Positions 54,604-55,448 of a stretch of 55,448 nucleotides of DNA are shown here, in pieces. Position numbers and translations under genes: made by a program. Positions within the stretch are counted from its first letter, which is position 1, and the number at the start of each line of letters is the position of its first letter. The DNA comes from Bacteroidota bacterium (GTDB lineage: Bacteria > Bacteroidota > Bacteroidia > Flavobacteriales > Flavobacteriaceae): positions 1-55,448 of the forward strand of contig CANHHG010000005.1 of NCBI GenBank assembly GCA_947460615.1, read 5' to 3'. The notes under the pieces were generated by a model that was not told where the DNA came from, ran no database searches, and saw only the letters and a program-made list of their open reading frames with translations.

Positions 54604-55448
54604 TTTGAATTTTATTTAAGTTTTTAATAGCTTTAAAATATAGAAATGGAATTAAAAGTAGTGGAAATCCATAAATTATATTTCCTAGAAAGAGTGCAAA
54701 AAAAATGGAATGAATAATCTTTCTCTCAAAAAAAGCATATTTAAAAAGTAAGTTTAACATTGGAAAAAAAAGTAATATTGGTATTAACGCTAACAAAAAC
54801 CATTGTTGAAGTATTACAAATAAAATCCCCAAAAGGAATCCTAAATAAATAAAATTGAAACAACTAACTTTGAATTGTTGAAACAAATAGTTTTTTCCGA
54901 TAAAATAACTGGCTTTTATGTGAATTATTTCTTCTCTTTCAAAAGAAGGAATGGAAGCAATTGCTCCAAAAAAAACTAATACAGCATAATATAAATTTTC
55001 GTTATTATACTTGAAACCCATATATCCAAAAAGAAAAATTAAAGGGGAAAATAACACTAATTTATTTTTTCTGAATGAAATTACCCAAAAAGGATCAAAC
55101 ATTTTAAATGGATAATGTAGCATTCGTTGGTGTATTTTTGTAATTCGGGTGATAAATACAATGGAAATAAAAATAAAAATTATGCCAATGAATTTTTGAT
55201 TAATTAATAATAACACTAAAATTGGAATAGAATATATACTATATTCAAGAAAGAGAATTGTATTGAAGTTAGGGCTTAATTTCAGCAATTCAAGGTCTTT
55301 CCGATTGGAATGAATTCTAGCAATTTCAAACAAGAAAAAAAGTGAAAAATTGGCATATTGGCTGTAATTTTTATTTAAAAAATAAAGTAAAACACCAATT
55401 GATAACAAAAACAAAAAAATAGCTAGATAATCATCTTTTCCAAATATC
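54596..55448 (-). CDS. ABC transporter membrane subunit (runs off right edge)
   Basis: The frame is open from base 54596 to the window edge (upstream codons read IFGKDDYLAIF before a TTG at 55414), so the N-terminus is missing. At least eight TM segments, e.g. ILVLLLINQKFIGIIFIFISIVFI, FNFIYLGFLLGILFVIL and FALFLGNIIYGFPLLLIPFLYF. It resembles Bacteroidetes ABC-2-like permeases. It overlaps the ATPase gene by 8 bp, so the two form one transporter. Confidence 0.7.
   Translation of the reverse strand, partial: IFGKDDYLAIFLFLLSIGVLLYFLNKNYSQYANFSLFFLFEIARIHSNRKDLELLKLSPNFNTILFLEYSIYSIPILVLLLINQKFIGIIFIFISIVFITRITKIHQRMLHYPFKMFDPFWVISFRKNKLVLFSPLIFLFGYMGFKYNNENLYYAVLVFFGAIASIPSFEREEIIHIKASYFIGKNYLFQQFKVSCFNFIYLGFLLGILFVILQQWFLLALIPILLFFPMLNLLFKYAFFERKIIHSIFFALFLGNIIYGFPLLLIPFLYFKAIKNLNKIQNA

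Overview
The window is AT-rich DNA from a Bacteroidetes bacterium, most likely the family Flavobacteriaceae and plausibly Flavobacterium or a close relative. This rests on several signals: a GLPGLI-family pair, two proteins ending in type IX secretion (T9SS) sorting domains, promoter boxes of the flavobacterial form TAnnTTTG, a Big_5/Ig-like lipoprotein, a FISUMP-domain pair, and flavobacterial versions of housekeeping genes (dxs, lepA, metG, dgt, feoAB, rbfA). No phage, integrase, transposase or CRISPR array was seen.

Layout: 1-4.2 kb holds two GLPGLI envelope proteins, a deoxynucleoside kinase and a polyprenyl diphosphate synthase. 4.4-11 kb is a four-gene TetR-TolC-MFP-RND efflux operon with a good promoter and terminator. 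11-16.4 kb carries an Ig-like lipoprotein and a GH92 mannosidase/omega-amidase pair. 16.5-25.6 kb is an accessory stretch in which nearly every gene encodes a small exported protein: beta-barrel, frameshifted lipoprotein, Cys-rich zinc-ribbon-like protein, two FISUMP proteins, BspA-like LRR protein, TPR protein, CAP-domain protein and orphans. It ends near a CAT-anticodon tRNA.

25.7-31 kb is core: mce, rbfA with a LolCE-type permease, dusB, lepA. 31-36 kb holds umuC-umuD (in that order), feoA-feoB with a 40-residue FeoB-associated protein under a Fur-like palindrome, and a SCO copper chaperone. 36.2-43.3 kb has an M13 peptidase and a tightly packed five-gene run (Zn-ribbon protein, M28 peptidase with membrane domain, ORF6N protein, SDR, EamA transporter). 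43.7-55.4 kb has a short ssb, metG-HAD, dgt, a large T9SS-exported PA/beta-propeller protein, dxs, tadA and an ABC transporter cut by the right edge.

The least explained signals are: a 34-nt leader element (33/34 identical) at fixed spacing before two adjacent envelope-protein genes (17.2 and 17.85 kb); a dispersed hairpin element present twice in opposite orientation (11.05 and 43.45 kb); a 9-A tract that splits a lipoprotein gene; a two-repeat secreted Cys-rich protein; and three genes (rbfA, umuC, dxs) whose promoter -7 boxes end exactly 4 nt before the ATG, implying leaderless mRNAs. I did not find a clearly new multi-gene defence or metabolic system.
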